Shown piece after piece: positions 21,911 through 22,680 of a stretch of 22,680 nt of DNA. The notes beneath the pieces were generated by a model that was given only the letters and a program-made list of their open reading frames with translations, searched no databases and was not told where the DNA came from. The stretch comes from a virus. The stretch spans positions 1 through 22,680 of the IMG/VR virus record IMGVR_UViG_3300037119_006655. One strand, given 5' to 3'. The position numbers were made by a program, and so were the translations under genes. The first letter of the stretch is position 1. Each line of letters opens with the position of its first letter.

Positions 21911-21930
21911 GACTACTACATGTAGTGGTC
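21911..21930. promoter_or_regulatory. Operator-like inverted repeat, site 2
   Basis: GACTACTACATGTAGTGGTC: 10-bp arms with a single mismatch and a perfect 12-bp core (ACTACATGTAGT). It shares the whole right arm with site 1. Confidence 0.7.
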
Positions 21931-21943
21931 GCTCTGCTGCCAT

Positions 21944-21963
21944 ACCCACTACATCTTGTCGGT
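21944..21963 (+). promoter_or_regulatory. Degenerate operator, half-site 3
   Basis: Contains CCACTACA, the inner left arm of the consensus, followed by a weak right arm (five of ten positions). It is 33 bp from site 2 and about 20 bp upstream of the plus promoter's -35 box. Confidence 0.45.
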
Positions 21964-21973
21964 ACGATTCTCC

Positions 21974-22003
21974 TTGACGAAGTAGCCAAGGCCTTGGTAA
22001 TGT
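21974..22003 (+). promoter_or_regulatory. Plus-strand promoter with palindromic spacer
   Basis: TTGACG (-35, 21974-21979), 18-bp spacer, TAATGT (-10, 21998-22003). The spacer contains the perfect 12-bp palindrome CCAAGGCCTTGG (21986-21997) abutting the -10 box, where a bound protein would block polymerase. Start expected near 22010; the first good ATG is 22091. Confidence 0.5.
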
Positions 22004-22090
22004 ACGGTCATGGACAACGCACACGGGCCCGCCGGAGGCTCCCACCCCCGACGGACCCTCACCCCAACCCGATCCCTGGAGGATCAGATC

Positions 22091-22348
22091 ATGGCTACCA
22101 AGCACGCTACCACGAAGCGGAGCCGCAGCGCCCTCTATGGGCAGTTCCTCACCGCGCTGGAAGCCTTGGGCGCGACTCTCTGCCCCACGTGCGGGGACTA
22201 CGCGATCCATACGCAGCCCTGCCCCGGCTGGTCGGCGAAGTTTGGCGGGGGCGGCGACTGCCTCAACCGCCCGTACCGGATGGAGCTGGCCGGCGGGCTC
22301 GAGGTGGAAGAGATCGAGGCCGAAGTGCTGAACGCGCAGGCGGCATAG
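22091..22348 (+). CDS. 85-aa Cys-rich (zinc-ribbon-like) small protein
   Basis: ATG 22091 preceded by GGAGG eight bases upstream; the in-frame ATG at 22010 lacks a site and lies in the promoter region. The N-terminus is basic (MATKHATTKRSRSALYG), followed by LCPTCGDYAIHTQPCPGW and GGDCLNRPY: cysteines at 31, 34, 44 and 57 and H40 can form a zinc site. The C-terminal part is acidic (LEVEEIEAEVLNAQ). First gene rightward of the divergent control region, so probably an early gene product, such as a small regulator or host-modifying protein. Confidence 0.7.
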   Translation: MATKHATTKRSRSALYGQFLTALEALGATLCPTCGDYAIHTQPCPGWSAKFGGGGDCLNRPYRMELAGGLEVEEIEAEVLNAQAA

Positions 22349-22357
22349 GAGGCCTCC

Positions 22358-22680
22358 ATGAGCGCCTTCATCGTCAGCGCCCGCCATATCGACTACCTGC
22401 TGACCGCTGGCCTGCGCTTGGACACCAACTACCCCTTGTCGTGGTCCATCAAGCCCACGGGTGAGCCCATGCCCGACCCAAGCGAGGACTTCCAGGCGTA
22501 CATCGCCTGGACTACGCGCCAGCGCACCGAACTGCGCAGCGACACAGCCGATCAGGTCGGGGCCATGCTCGTGAACGAGAATCGCTTGAGCGTGAACGCG
22601 CGCTACCAGGAAGACGAGATTGAGGAGTTCTACACCTTCACGCCCTACCGGGGCAAGGTGACGGCCGTCCAGACGCTCCT
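22358..22680 (+). CDS. Unknown conserved phage protein, C-terminus beyond window
   Basis: ATG 22358 with AGGAGG five bases upstream, ten bases after the previous stop; open for 107 codons to the edge. It begins MSAFIVSARHIDYLLTAGLR and includes TADQVGAMLVNENRLSVNARY, then FYTFTPYRGKVTAVQTL. This looks like a small-protein family found on actinobacterial and other high-GC phages and plasmids, whose function I do not know. The pair with the Cys-rich gene forms the start of a plus-strand operon. Confidence 0.7.
   Translation, partial: MSAFIVSARHIDYLLTAGLRLDTNYPLSWSIKPTGEPMPDPSEDFQAYIAWTTRQRTELRSDTADQVGAMLVNENRLSVNARYQEDEIEEFYTFTPYRGKVTAVQTL

Larger units (their letters stand above)
21664..22090. 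other. Divergent intergenic control region
   Basis: 427 bp between the minus-strand morphogenesis cluster and the plus-strand genes, without an ORF of its own. It holds the inverted-repeat sites, the plus promoter with its palindromic spacer, a possible minus promoter at 21781-21809 (CATAAT at 21781-21786, TTCGCC at 21804-21809, 17-bp spacer) and a 10-bp palindrome AGAAGCTTCT at 21769-21778 near the inferred minus start. The last 80 bases before 22091 form an untranslated leader ending with GGAGG. Confidence 0.55.

Noticed and set aside
21782-22387. Minus-strand open frame across the divergent region
   Set aside because: It covers operators, promoter and the convincingly coded plus gene at 22091, and has no ribosome site or known motif.

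Overview
The window looks like part of a high-GC tailed-phage genome, or a prophage or metagenomic contig. It carries a virion assembly module on the minus strand (about 21.7 kb, read right to left) and the beginning of a divergent plus-strand module at the far right. No ribosomal, tRNA, integrase, transposase or CRISPR genes were seen. Ribosome binding sites are classical (AAGGAG-like) and most genes overlap by 1-4 nt (ATGA, GTGA, TGATG), which points to a bacterial host. The host cannot be named; high GC and GC-rich third positions fit a soil or groundwater high-GC bacterium.

Layout along transcription of the minus strand. (1) 21663-20272: small terminase followed by tiny ORFs, one pair possibly joined by a -1 frameshift at a G7 run. 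(2) A hairpin with a U-rich 3' side at about 20180-20218, then a 63-aa ORF, the large terminase, a coiled-coil protein, a 784-aa portal with an inserted zinc ribbon, a 59-aa Fis-like helix-turn-helix protein and a Gly/Pro-rich 269-aa protein. (3) A long stem-loop at 14295-14336, then scaffold (308 aa), major capsid protein (431 aa) and several virion-like proteins, including a beta-helix candidate. (4) A mixed block at 9.5-3.0 kb with a GT-A glycosyltransferase, a WlbB/WbpD-like hexapeptide acetyltransferase, fibre-like proteins, a 483-aa coiled-coil fibre, a DUF115(Maf-like)-methyltransferase fusion and a GT8-like glycosyltransferase. (5) Small proteins, a secreted protein, a neck-type adaptor and the start of a P22 gp10-like tail hub that runs off the left edge.

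The order terminase-portal-scaffold-coat-adaptor-hub, the separate scaffold, the lack of a visible capsid protease and the lengths of scaffold and coat (close to those of P22 gp8 and gp5) suggest a P22-like podovirus plan. It differs by about 10 kb of fibre and glycan-modification genes placed between coat and head-completion genes. I infer that this block builds and chemically decorates (glycosylates, acetylates, methylates) virion fibres. This is the most likely undescribed system in the window.

The right-hand intergenic region (21664-22090) holds a symmetric array of inverted repeats based on GACCACTACA/TGTAGTGGTC and a good plus-strand promoter with a 12-bp palindrome filling its spacer. 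It looks like the divergent control switch of the phage. Rightward of it are a small Cys-rich protein and an unrecognised protein cut by the window edge.
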